Assembly (NCBI GenBank): GCA_000226015.1
Contig: JH155171.1
Coordinates: 34,047 to 59,639, forward strand
Direction of reading: 5' to 3'
Origin: Mnemiopsis leidyi
Taxonomy: Eukaryota; Ctenophora; Tentaculata; Lobata; Bolinopsidae
DNA length: 25,593 bases
Within the stretch, counting starts at the first letter, position 1; each line of letters opens with the position of its first letter. This document shows, piece after piece, positions 1-10,909 of this stretch. Both the position numbers and the translations under genes were made by a program. The notes beneath the pieces are model-generated. The model saw nothing but the letters and a program-made list of their open reading frames with translations, was not told the origin of the DNA and did not search any database.

Positions 1-69
1 AACTACGCTAAAGAACATCTTAATGATCTGTCCAATAATGCAGCCGTTTTGGTGTGCACAAAAACGTCA
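1..69 (+). CDS. possible exon end at left edge, unrecognised
   Basis: Frame 1 is open from the window edge and reads NYAKEHLNDLSNNAAVLVCT..., followed directly by a very good donor (TCA|GTGAGT, intron starting at 70). Without splicing the frame stops at 115-117. The fragment is too short to assign to a family. It could be the last visible exon of an upstream gene or chance. Confidence 0.2.
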
Positions 70-190
70 GTGAGTGCATTCCTTTGTCCCGGTAGCATAA
101 ATTATACTTTAGGATGAGACATTACCATACCATACTTAGATATTTTTATATGTAATGTTTCTTTTTCGATTGAATGTAAAATGACATTAA

Positions 191-226
191 ATTGAAATAT
201 TGTTTTATTGAAATATTGTTTTATTG
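191..226 (+). repeat. 16-bp tandem duplication
   Basis: The unit attgaaatattgtttt occurs twice back to back and is followed by ATTGATACC. A related but diverged pair occurs at 583-619. Confidence 0.8.
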
Positions 227-582
227 ATACCCGACTCATGCAGCTAAAGCTGAACCTTTCGTTAGAACGGTAGACGGATATAATTTCGTCAAAGTACAAC
301 CCGCCAATTACCAGCAAAGTAATTACACTAAGCTATAACGCCTGATAGTTAGGATAGGAAAATATTTAGTAAATTGGCAATTAGAAAATATAATTGTGAA
401 ATTTTTTTAAAGTATGTGTGCAGTGGCAATGTATTTTGTGCCTCGCATGCGCGTACGTCCGGTTGCCATGCGCGCGCGATGTCTTCGCTCATTGCTGGGC
501 CACCCCACACTCGGATACCAATTTATTATTCATGTGTGAGAATGAAATATATTTATGGTTTGATTTATAAAATGCTGTTAAT

Positions 583-619
583 AAAATTATTGTTTTCCTT
601 GAAATTATTGTTTTCCTTG
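583..619 (+). repeat. 18-bp tandem duplication
   Basis: The unit attattgttttccttgaa occurs twice and, like the pair at 191, is followed by TTGATACC. The two loci look like diverged copies of one element, each holding a tandem pair but with different unit lengths. Confidence 0.75.
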
Positions 620-1324
620 ATACCTCTCTGCAAGGAACTTGATGTAAACACCAAAACGTTAGCCTCATCAGTTTTGCAAAACAGAAAGCAGGTTAATAAT
701 GGCATTAAGTTTGTTACAGGCTGAAGTGTACATTTAATTTGTACAGTTTTTAAGTCGATTCAGACAGCTATGTTGCTGGAGGGGTATCTCTCACTGGAAA
801 AATTTACTTGTATCTTCTCTTGAGGGTCGTGCAAGTCTATTCGTAATTTTTTGGCATAGAGGGTAGACCCACAGGCATTTCAAGCATGGAAAATTGCACC
901 AGGCAATTCACAATTCGAAAAAGAATATAATATATAAAAGAATATATATAATAAGTGTAATTATTTAATTTAGAGTTTTTAAGATATTTTTAGAGTTTAG
1001 ATGTGATGATGCTGGCGTCATTATGATTTATTTATTTATTTATTTTTATTTATATAAAATAGATCTAGAATTAAATTACTACTTACATCTAAATTAAATT
1101 TAAATTAAACACACAAAAATGGTAACATCAGAGTCTAGATCCTTAATAACTATCAATTTTTCCAACTACCTACCTATCAATCAGTTTTGTCCTACTACCT
1201 ACTCACTGTCATATCTACCAGATGTCGGAAACTAGTTCACAGCTGAATCTATACCTCTTACAACTTTGCCTTTTCACCAACATTAGCTAATTATGAATAT
1301 AGGAGGTTGTAAGAAGGTCTTTTA

Positions 1325-1530
1325 GCAGTTTTTCAGCACAGTCGGGAACTTGTTAATGTTGAAGCTATCATCAATCCATTTAATGTCGTCATATGCATGT
1401 TGCAGGTCAAGAAGTCCCCTCTTGAGGTTAGATTTTACTTGGTTAATCTTGACACAGCAATCCAACAGCTTTAGTTTAGGGGTGATAATGTTCCAAAGTC
1501 TTGTCAATCTAGAGATAGGAGGTAGGTGGA
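1325..1530 (-). mobile_element. possible C-terminal remnant of a non-LTR retrotransposon ORF
   Basis: The minus-strand reading contains SRLTRLWNIITPKLKLLD and then VKSNLKRGLLDLQ. This resembles the 'R(V/L)..WN.LP..' segment that ends many CR1/Jockey-type LINE ORFs. It is short and adjoins a SINE fragment. The resemblance is by eye and weak. Confidence 0.3.
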
Positions 1531-1630
1531 TCGATACCAGATCTGCCACTCCTAAAAGAGTGCACCAAGGCCAAGGGCAATTGTCAGTGGAATCTTCCAC
1601 TGTTGAATTAGCAAAATTACCTGATTAAAT
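1510..1630 (+). mobile_element. diverged tRNA-derived SINE fragment
   Basis: The stretch beginning GGATCGATACCAGATCTGCC aligns by eye with the box B region and body of the full-length SINE at 6189-6450: GTTCAATTCCC-type box B, then CCGCCAATCC, AGTGCGC, AAGGGCA and AATCTTC in the same order. It lacks the A-box half and the 3' tail. It is older than the 6189 copy judging by substitutions and small indels. Confidence 0.6.
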
Positions 1631-2424
1631 TACTACACAACAGTGCAAGTGTGGGGCACAGGTTCGCTCTACTCCATTCAAAGAGATTTCTCTGCTCAGA
1701 AAAAAGGTTTACATGCTGCAGACTACAAGTTTCACTGTTACTTCTATGATAGAAATGAAGGTTCTGCTCCGACACACACAAAAGATATTTTTGAAAGGCT
1801 TTAAATTTTGGCTCTTCCTAACTTGATTGCTAAATGCTGCCTGTCTTTAATGCACAAAGTTAATCTCGAATTCGCTCTGGCCAATATTATTAGCATGTTT
1901 AATTGAGTTGATGAAACTGCCCCAAGACGAGAACCAGAATATTTGGAAATCCCATATAGTTTCTTACAGTCAACAGATAAAAGCTTGAATTATGTCGGCT
2001 CTAAACTGTATTGTACAACAGTAAACGCGCAGTTAAGAGGACAAAAATAAATATAGAGGAAAATTTTACAAACTCTTTCAAGGAGACTGTAAACAGGCTT
2101 ATACTAGAAGTACAAATTCAAGAGCAAACCTGCCTATGTTGTAGTAAAGCAAATTTTGTACTGGCGCAATTATGGTGAACACTGTGTTATCGCAAACTTT
2201 TCACTGCCACGCAGAGCTAGTGAACCCTGAATAACTTCCAAATCTATTGTCTAACCAACAATGTTACTGTTTTTTCTACATATTCTATCAATCTTTAACT
2301 TTGATATAGATATTTAGTGTGTGTTTTAAGATTTAAAGATCTTAAGATTTGATCTCATATTTGATATAATACTATAAATATACATAAAATTTTGAGTAAA
2401 CATTGGCTGTGTGAAGTATTAGCA
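1631..2424. other. non-genic stretch, nothing recognised
   Basis: No open frame, RNA gene or clear repeat that I can support. It is likely the upstream region of the USP19-like gene plus decayed repeats. Confidence 0.5.
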
Positions 2425-2457
2425 TTCAGTACAACTGTAGAAGTCTGGGCACAGTCG
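2425..2457 (+). mobile_element. SINE 3'-end fragment
   Basis: TTCAGTACAACTGTAGAAGT followed by CTGGGCACAG matches the 3' end of the SINE at 6395-6428 (TTCAGTATAACTGTAAAAGC followed by CTGGGTACAG). It is a second truncated copy upstream of the deubiquitinase gene. Confidence 0.6.
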
Positions 2458-2627
2458 TTGCCAAAATCATAAATTTGTGCAATATTTTTGATTTTGATTT
2501 AAGTTTAACATTGAATTGATCCAATCAATGGTTTATTGTCTATATAATACTCTTTTATCATAGTATAGTTTCTGTAATCATAGTTTTTATGATAATTCCA
2601 CTTTGATTTTACTGATTTCTTTATTAG

Positions 2628-5094
2628 ATGGCTGATTATCTGGACAACACTGGTGTCAATGGACTTGCTAACATTGGCAATACATGCTACATGAATTGCA
2701 TTTTACAATGCCTTTCTCACTGTCGGGGACTTAGGGATTTGTTCCTACTCGGGCAGTACAAACAGCAAATCAATAGGTCTAACCCGATTGGTACAGGTGG
2801 AAAAACTGCTGAGGTAAACATCATTTATACTTAAGCAATCAGTCATGTTTTTTATCAGCTATTTTTCATTTGTTCCTTTTACTGTGTGTATTAAATATTA
2901 GTACAGATAAAGGGTATTCATTGATCCATAATTTAATTCACTTAAATTCAAGCAAAAATTATTTATAAAATGATGATCAACATTATATTTAATTCAAACT
3001 GAACATTCAACACAGGTATATCACAGCCTCCTGCAAGACATGTGGGCCAGCAGAAGAGGAACTACTAATCCCCACCAATTAAAGTCAATTCTTGCAAGTA
3101 AATCTGATCTGTATTCTGGGTTCCAGCAACAGGATGCTCAAGAGTTTTTGTCAGTTCTTCTCGACACACTGCATGAAGACCTCAACCAAGGTGACATCAA
3201 GAAAACCTTTGAAATGCCAGATGGTGATGGAAAATGTGATGAAGAAGTTGCTGGAGAATCCTGGAATTTCCATAAACAGCGAAATGAATCTTTTTTTGTT
3301 GAAAACTTTATGGGACAGTACAAATCTAAAGTGTCATGCTTAGAGTGTGGTAAAGTTTCTATTACATTCGACCCATACATGTATCTCTCCCTACCAATGG
3401 CAAAAGACAAGTCTCCAGTTGAGTATTGTTTTCTTGCTCTAGCTACTGCTGCAGTTGCAAGGTGTAAGGTATATGCACATCTTCCAATTGGTGCTAATGT
3501 GCTTTTAAAAAAGATATCTGAGGATCTCAAGATTGATTGTGACAAGCTTACCCTTTTCACAATTTCAAAAAGTACCATTGTCAGTGCATTTGTCATGTCT
3601 GACATGATTACTGCTGAAAAGATAAATGAGGGTCAATTAATCGTAAGAGAGAATAAAAACTCTGCCGACAGCTCAATGCTCATCAAAGTTGTTTATGCTG
3701 TGTCTGAGCCATTCCCTCAAAAAACATGTGCATCTTGTGGAACTGGTGGCGATTTGAAAAGGTGCCTTAGGTGCAGAAAAGTGAGTTATTGTAACCAAGA
3801 ATGCCAGAAAAAGCATTACAAAAATCACAAGTTTGAATGTAAGGCTGTTCTTCAGACTGTGGGAATCCCACAAGTCCTTTATATAAAGCAAAAAGATCTC
3901 AAATTTGACAAGCTTCAGAGTTTTTTAAACACGGCTAACTTTCATCTGAACTTCATTCAAAGTAAGAAGGTTAAACCTCGTTGTGAATTGCGACTGGGAA
4001 ACGAGACTGGGACTGATAATGATAGTGCACCATTAAATTCCAGCACCAAATCCTCTGAAATTATTAATGCCATTAAACAAGGAACAACTTTTGTTCTTGT
4101 TTATGATAATTCCTCAAAGAATCTCCTGGGTCAACAAGAATTTGAAATTTTTGATCATGACAGTTTTCGCTCAGTTCAACCAAAAAGCTCTCTTGGAGAT
4201 TGTTTTTCAGCTTTTACCCAGGAAGAATGCCTTCCTGATTCTGAACTTTGGAGATGTCCTCGCTGTAAGAAGTTACAGAAGGCAACAAAACAGATATCAC
4301 TATACAGCTGTCCTAACTATCTAATTGTTCATTTGAAGCGTTTTCAAGCTAAAAATATAATCGTCTTTGATAAAATCGATAAGCTCATCACATTTCCTAC
4401 TAATAACCTGGACCTACTAGAGTACTCAGTAAGAAGAAGTAATGTACCACAAGGTTATTACGTTTATGATTTGTATGGTGTAGCAAACCACTATGGGAGT
4501 CTGTACCGTGGCCATTACACTGCATACGCTCGGCTCTCTGGAGCCAATAGCACATGGAGGGAGTTTGATGACCGTACTGTGACAGACATGAACGAGAATT
4601 CTGTACAGTCGTCAGCTGCTTATGTTCTATTCTACAAGAGACGTCGTTTTACTGAGTCAATATCTAGAGGAATTGTGTCAAGTGATGAAGATGAAGAGGA
4701 GTACTTTGATGCATGCACTGGTGTTGCTCATAAGGATATTTCTGACCATTCTGACGACAACAGTTGTTACTTTGAGGCCAAGGTGCCAGAAAAGGAGGAA
4801 AGTCCTGAAATCATTGAAAATATCATCATCCCAACATCCCCCTCTTGTAAACTGACCCAGGATTCAACTGAGAACATGGAGCTAGATGAGACAGAAAGCC
4901 AAAAAACTGCTGAAGGCAGCAGCTCATCCGATGTCTCTTGCGACTACATTAAGGTTGGCAGTTGTGATCTGGCAGAGAGCAAACTTACCGAAGATGAATG
5001 CAGTGATAGAGTCAGTCCCATACAAGATGAAGAAGTATCAAACCCCATTTCTTTGGACACAATACAGATCAATTTTGAAGATCAGCTTGATTGA
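2628..5094 (+). CDS. USP19: USP19-type deubiquitinase with inserted MYND finger
   Basis: Cysteine protease of the USP (C19) family that removes ubiquitin from proteins. Exons are 2628-2813 and 3016-5094 (phase 0, donor GAG|GTAAAC, acceptor ACACAG|GTA), giving 754 aa. The Cys box [13 protein letters not shown] holds catalytic Cys20; the QQD box is near residue 100; the His box RGHYTAYAR has His562; FDD is at 580. Between the two halves of the catalytic fold lies a MYND zinc finger (residues 300-337, CASC...CLRC...CNQEC...HKFEC). A finger in this place is the hallmark of USP19. The C-terminal ~190 residues are acidic and Ser-rich, with no membrane segment. The N-terminal CS/p23 domains of vertebrate USP19 are not seen: only 11 residues precede the Cys box. 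An acceptor (TTTCTTTATTAG) abuts the ATG, so upstream exons or a trans-spliced leader are possible. Confidence 0.88.
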
Positions 5095-5476
5095 ATGGTT
5101 ATATGGTAAATTATTGAAAAGTTGATTTTTCATCCGTTTTATATGAATGTAGTGAACTCGGCAATTTAAAAGGATCTGAACTGTTATTATGGATTGGATT
5201 TTCATCAAATCTAGACACGACTCGGTTCTTTTACAAGTTGCTGGCTTCAACTTTGTTTCTGCACTTCGTGCAATGTGCAGAAGCTAAGCACTAAAATAAG
5301 ATAGGCTGGAAAACTAGTTTCAAGGTTGTTAAGTGGCATCTTTTTCAATTAAAAAGAAGCATTAAAAGTCAAAGTAGTAGTAGTAAAAAATCTGTAAAAA
5401 TTACAAAATATCTCCTTTAAAGAGCATCCTAAGCACCCTATAGATATTAAAAACACAAGAGGAAAACTACAAAGCA
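5095..5476. other. 3' flank of USP19-like gene
   Basis: No gene seen. There is no canonical AATAAA; ATTAAA variants occur near 5348 and 5361 and could serve as poly(A) signals. The LINE remnant begins after this stretch. Confidence 0.4.
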
Positions 5477-6119
5477 TCAACAATCTTCTAGCTCCTTCCA
5501 CTCTTCTCTATCTAAAGCTATAAATCTTAGGTCTTTGAAATCGGTTAAGTTTTTAAGATTTATTTGAGATTTTTACTGACTACTAGTCAGGTCATTCCTT
5601 ACTACATCTAAAAAATTGATACAAGGTCTACCCCTTCGAACATTCATGTAACTATCAGCATTTATTGCAAATAACATCTAGACAAATATGCAGGTGGGTT
5701 TTCTTGACCTCTCAAAATGTGTCCTAACATTCTCCAACAAAATGTTGACACTCTGACAGATAAGGCAGTAATTGTGAACAACATAGCTGACGTTTCACAG
5801 GACCCATTGCCTGCCGACACGACCTAATAAGCAAACTTTTTATGTGCCAGCATGCAATCGGTCAGATTTAAACTTCCTATGTTGTTCACACTAACATCAC
5901 AGCAATCATATAAATTATATGATTGCTGTGATGTAATACTTTGTTAGAAATAAATCCTTTTGGCCACCTGACTTTCAGAATTTTACGATAAACAATGTCA
6001 AGTTCATTTAGGAATTCTTGTGGTACTGCCCAGGAGTTGCAATTGTAAAGTAAAATGAAGAATACTTGTGCTTCATAGATTTTGATTTGCTTGTGCACAG
6101 ATATCTTGTTTGCTGAAAG
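5477..6119 (-). mobile_element. decayed LINE (reverse transcriptase C-terminal part)
   Basis: Four blocks in the right order on the minus strand, in different frames and broken by stops: KIYEAQVFFILLYNCNSW...LDIVYRKILKVRWP...ISNKVLH (6119-5925), LSVRVSTFCWRMLGHILRG (about 5769-5690), RRGRPCINFLDVVRNDL (about 5645-5590) and DLRFIALDREEWKELED ending at 5477. These match the thumb and C-terminal motifs common to LINE reverse transcriptases ('LLYGCE.W', 'RWP..ISN..L', 'R..MLGHILR', 'GRP...LLD'). The element is 5'-truncated and cannot encode a working enzyme. Confidence 0.8.
5894..5934. repeat. perfect 41-bp palindrome
   Basis: A 20-nt arm (5894-5913, starting ACATCACAGCAATC) is repeated exactly as its reverse complement at 5915-5934, with one base between. 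It sits inside the LINE remnant just after the ISNKVLH block and interrupts the reading. Confidence 0.9.
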
Positions 6120-6188
6120 TTAAAACAGAACAAAATATATAATAACTTGCAAGCTGTAGAACAGGATTGAGATAATACCATACAGCTG

Positions 6189-6450
6189 TTGGTGGTGTAG
6201 TGGTATCTACCCCGACTTTCTATGCAGAAGATCGGAAGTTCAATTCCCAGATCCGCCAATCCTAGAGAAGTGCGCTAAGGGCATTTGCCTATGCAATCTT
6301 CTTCGGTCGACTCAGCCGAATGACCGGGAAACCGTGATTGAGGGTTAAATGAGGAGGGTTTCCGTTAAAAGATCTAGAATATTCCAGGAGCCCCTTCAGT
6401 ATAACTGTAAAAGCCTGGGTACAGGTGTAAGAAATACAAATACAAATAAT
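6189..6450 (+). mobile_element. full-length tRNA-derived SINE
   Basis: The 5' part folds like a tRNA. TTGGTGG (6189-6195) pairs with CCGCCAA (6253-6259) as a 7-bp acceptor stem with one G-U pair. Box A is TGGTGTAGTGG (6193-6203) and box B is GTTCAATTC (6238-6246). The D-arm looks like glycine or aspartate tRNA. A ~150-bp unique body follows and the element ends in short A-rich tandem units (aaatacaaatacaaat, 6432-6448). The anticodon arm is degenerate, so this is not a working tRNA gene. It would be transcribed by RNA polymerase III and moved by a LINE in trans. Confidence 0.82.
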
Positions 6451-7016
6451 CTTAACCATGATCGAGATTTTGATAATTTGTACCTAATCAGACAGATTTC
6501 TGTTTGCCGATTATATTAGTAGTCAATGCAAATGATTAGACTTAGGCTATAATGTAGACTACCTTTGTCGAGCAAGTATCTTATCCTAATAAAAAGTGAC
6601 TTCCAGTTATATTTTAAATTTTACCTACTTTCCTCCTGTTAATAAAATGTGGGGTGTGTCTATCTAGATAAATTTAAGAAGGCCGAAGAAATTAATTAAA
6701 TCCTGTTTTAAACGCTTTTATAGTCAAGGCAATCGTTGTATTATAATGTGTGCTTGGTCTCGTGAGACTCCTGACTTTAGATTGTAGCTTAGTTTTCAAT
6801 ATATTTGTATAACATTGGATATATTATATATTTGATTTTACAAACATTTTGTCTTCTTGATCCTCAAAAAATGTCTTACTTTAAATGGACTGATATCATT
6901 TTAATCATTTCAATCATAATGTATCGTGATTTAAAGTTATGTAATCAGTAATATGACGTTAATTAAATTTTGATCCCATTTTTTGACCCCATTTTAACAC
7001 TAAGCTATTTGATTAG
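6451..7016. other. upstream region of CEP83, no gene seen
   Basis: AT-rich, without a supportable open frame or repeat. It ends in the acceptor-like CTATTTGATTAG six bases before the CEP83 start codon. Confidence 0.4.
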
Positions 7017-7022
7017 GGTTTC

Positions 7023-9628
7023 ATGCAATCATTTCAAGGAGCAGATGGTACTTATGAGGGCACTGCAGGAGACTCGTCCACCGAACGTCTGATCATGCAG
7101 GTACTTACTTGTTGTTGTTTTTTGTAACTAAGAATATTTAAAAAAGTCAGAATCAAGAAACATTCACCATGAAGGTATGGTCACAGCTAAGGCTCTTTTA
7201 TTTTAAAACTATTCTCAGATAAAAGCAAAACTTGAAATGAATGTAAGCATAGTGTGTCCTGTGCGGCTTTGTGTTAAAATGACAGATTATGGCACTCTTA
7301 AATTAACTTGTCCATTGTCTTGGCTTCTATAAATCAAATGATCAGATAAATGGGATAAATCGGCATTAGCTGTTGAAGTTTTAATCCCAGAGATAAGCTC
7401 AGTCCGTGGCCAGGGTTGTTAAAATGATCCATACTTTGATGTGTTGTAGCAATTACCTTTGACTGAATTTCATTATTTGAGATATTTGTATGTTCTGTTA
7501 TCTTATAGGATGAAATGATTTTGCACTACAATTACTCAGTAAGTCCTAACATGAGAAAATGGCAAGCGATTGTGTTTTTGCTGTATAACTCTCATTGTGG
7601 GCGGGTAATTAAATTTCTTGAAATTGAGACTGTAATTTTCAGGAACTGGAGATGAAGAATGGCTTAGAAGCCATGCTTACTGATCAACGAATAACGGCTG
7701 AAAAGTACAAAGCAAATTTCAGCTTTCTTGAAGCACAGCATGTTCAACTTCAGTCTGAAACCCAGCAACTTAAGGAAGACCTAGCTCAGCGGGACACTCA
7801 ACTAAAGAACTATGGGAAGAAATTTGAAAATCAAATGTCTCAACTGGAAGGTGAAAGAGACAGACTGTTATTAGAAATTGAAAGTCTGAAAACGAAAGTC
7901 ATGACACCAGCAAAAATTGAAAACATGAGGCAGACTTTGTTCAGAGATGTCGAAATGATTTACAAGCAGCATCTTGCACAAACGGAGGACGAAGTTGAGG
8001 CATACAGAAAAGAACTCAACAAGCTAAAATACGACCACAACTTCCTTAAAACCGAGTATGAAAACTGTCAGAATGAGTATTCTCAAAAGTTGGAAGATAT
8101 TCACGCTAAATATAAACTAGACATTGATACCCTCCAGAGAAAATGTGAGTCTTTGAAAAGATCTTTAGAGCAAAAAGGTGTTGCAGCTCAAGAATCTGTA
8201 ACTCTTATGAAAGAAAACACCAAAATGACTGCAAAGATAAAATCTTTGATAGCTGAAAATGATTCCTACCGAAAGCAGATTACTGATGAGTGCAGAAAAG
8301 GTGACGAGCGGGTGGTGAAGGTTTCCACTCAACTATCTGAGTTGCATGTTAAGCACGAAATTGTCAGTAATGAGAACAAAACTATGCATTCACGCATAGA
8401 GAAACTTCAAGATAAGTTGGAACAAGCGAATAATGATTTAACAAAGCAGATTCCTCACATCGCAAAACTTGAAGACCAAGTTTCAAAACTTACTTCGGAT
8501 ATTGATGATCTAAATCAAAAGCACAAAATGGAATCCTCGATGGCAGAAAACAATTTCAAGCGCCAGTTAAGTGAGGCAAGAAAGGAGACTGATGATGTTC
8601 AGGCTAAGCTTGCGGATTCTCGTACTCAGACAGAGTTTATGACAAAGACCATTGACCAATTGAAAGCAAATCTTAGACAAAAGGAGAAAGAGTTTACTGA
8701 GAAACTTCAGTCTGTCAAAGATCAGCAATGGGACAGTGTAAACCGAGCTAACCAAGAGAAGACTACTGCCGAAGCAAAAATCATTGCTGCTGAAAAACTT
8801 CATTCAGATAAAATTCACAGTTTAAACATTGAACTTGAAAAACTGAAAACAAACTCTGAGAGCCTCTCAGCTACAGTACAAGCAACAGAAAAAGAAAAGA
8901 GTGCTCTAGAAAGTCAAATCAGCAAACTTAAATCATCTATCGAAGCTAAAGACAAAGATCTTGCTTACTATCAAAAGATTGAAATGGAAGTACAGAATCT
9001 TGAGTCTCGACTTAAAGCATCAAATTCACAGTACAAAGAAGAAGTTATCGAATGTGACAAGCTGAAAGCCCAAAATAAATTAGCAACTGATGAAATTGCA
9101 ACATTGAGAAATCAAATTCAGGACATGAAAATTGAATTTGAAAAAGTCGTTCAAACTAATAGAAATACGTGGGAAAAGGAAAATGAAGTCATTAACGAGA
9201 AGTATCAATCTTTAAAGAAAAGAGTGACCAAGGGAGAAAAGCGTAGGGAAACGATCCTCAACCTCGCCAAAAAACAAAAAAGTCAATATCAGAAAGAAAT
9301 TGAGGCACTAAAAGACTCGGTGATTTGCTGTCAGGCTAGAGAAAAGCAATATGAGCTCGAAAAGGAGTCCCTTAGAAAAAACAATGAACTCGAGGTCAAC
9401 AAACTACGAAGGCAGATCGAGCAATTTAAAGTTAGAGCAACTGAATTTGAGAGTTTGCTTTATAATCCAATCTCGGCTAACTCTGGCAACGTCACAGAAA
9501 TGCCCCTTCCAGATTCCTTTTCTAGAATTTTAGCTACAACCAAGGAGCAACAACACGAACTTGCCGAAATATGCAAAAATCTTAACGATTTTCAGGAAAA
9601 GCAGGCCGATTTGGAAAAGGTAGTATGA
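7023..9628 (+). CDS. CEP83: CEP83 (CCDC41), centriolar distal-appendage coiled coil
   Basis: CEP83 docks the mother centriole to membrane through distal appendages and is needed for ciliogenesis. Exons are 7023-7100 and 7643-9628 (phase 0; CAG|GTACTT and TTTTCAG|GAA), 687 aa, close to the ~700 aa of the human protein. After a ~35-residue variable start, the protein is almost all coiled coil. Family-matching blocks are MLTDQR...YKANF..L near residue 39, the MTPAKIE segment, then EEVE.YR.EL.KL.YDH.FLK, and a basic C-terminal part (KKRVTKGEKRRETILNLAKK) before a final heptad region with QQHELAEICKNL. The ATG lies 6 nt after an acceptor-like AG. The last codons (GAAAAG|GTAGTATGA) look like a donor, so the final two residues may be read-through of an intron and a further exon may exist. 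Confidence 0.86.
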
Positions 9629-10909
9629 AAGTGAATACCTGCATGTTTCTCAGGATTCTATTTTGAAATTTCTCATGCAAAATGAACCCTTAAGTCAAAT
9701 TTTTTTGCATCATGACGAATTCCCCTACACAGTAAACATACAGACATTGAAATAGGGCTGGACCCATTATCATCTTTTTAAACATATAAATTTTATACCA
9801 TACTTAATGTTAATACTAAACTCAAATCTGAGGATCTATTTAAATGGTCGATAGGTTTTTGTGTCCACGTAACACTAGGGGTGTGTAGTAAATGTGTATT
9901 TATTCGTTCCATATCATTGCACTTTATAATTTCATTTTTTTTCTATTATCCAGTGTGGTTTTCAGATCTGTCAGAATCGTTTGTGTCAGGTTTATGGTTG
10001 TGACTTGTATGTAAATTTAACTGACTGAGTCAACACGTGGCTCACTAGTAATTTCACATTTTAATTTAATATGATAAAGACATTTTTATGTAAATCTGTT
10101 TGACATACGTATGTTGATAATTTGCTGGACAAACATTCATCAAAGCTCACAGAACATCATTAATCAGCCATAAATATTTCTTGACAAACCTAGCATTAAC
10201 ATAAATAGTATAAAGTTTAAATCTATTGAAACATCTATCGCATCGCACTGGCTCCATTGTTGTTTAAAACATAATATAACGAATTCATGATGATTTCAAC
10301 TGTCGACAATGGTTTTTTAAAATCACCATAATATTATCGTGCAGATCATAATCGTTTGATGTTATCAGTAACTTAATTAATGTCTAATCTCTGATTTTGA
10401 ATAAGTGTGAATCAATTTATTTGGGTATTAAGATTAAAAGATACTATACCTTGGACCTAGGGTCGGGTGGCTATCATCCAGGACAACATTTCTCAATACA
10501 GACTTTTTATCGGTCATGCGAATCATCCACCACAGTATGATCCCTTCCTAGGCGTGTCTGATGGAAAGCTTGTTTATCAGGCCTGCCTGCATGGCGTTTA
10601 ACCGGTCAAGTGAGATGATTGGAGCTCATTGTATCATTGTGTACAGATTAAAAGTATTTGATTTCTTAAGAAAATTATATAAATTATGTGTATATAAAAG
10701 TATGATGTATTTAAATATATGCAGAGGTTAAAATCAAATAATTATATTATAATTATAATTATCACATTCTACAAATGAATCTTAGTTGCTTTATTGTATC
10801 TCCCTGTCACTGCACATTTATCTTCTAATTTAATCTCAAGTTCATTGTAGTTACTTTATTTTGTCTAAATTTGTCCTTAATCTCAACTGCTCTTGTCAGT
10901 CCTCTAAAA
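9629..10909. other. intergenic region CEP83-NSMCE3
   Basis: No gene seen. Mostly AT-rich, with AT-only runs near 10735-10760. A patch at about 10455-10620 is clearly richer in G+C than its flanks and may be an old mobile-element fragment, but it has no recognisable coding or terminal structure. Confidence 0.4.

Larger units (their letters stand above)
70..1320. other. non-genic stretch, no gene seen
   Basis: AT-rich sequence with no exon-like open frame that I can support. It holds two short tandem duplications (191-226 and 583-619) and an (ATTT)n microsatellite at about 1025-1050. The 116-codon frame at 374-724 has low-complexity content and no family resemblance. Confidence 0.5.

Noticed and set aside
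374..724. 116-codon plus-strand frame
   Set aside because: The second half is a translated AT-rich tandem duplication; there is no family motif and no splice context.
6189..6259. Functional tRNA gene
   Set aside because: Acceptor stem and promoter boxes are recognisable, but the anticodon arm does not form a proper 5-bp stem with 7-nt loop, and the sequence continues into a SINE body and tail.
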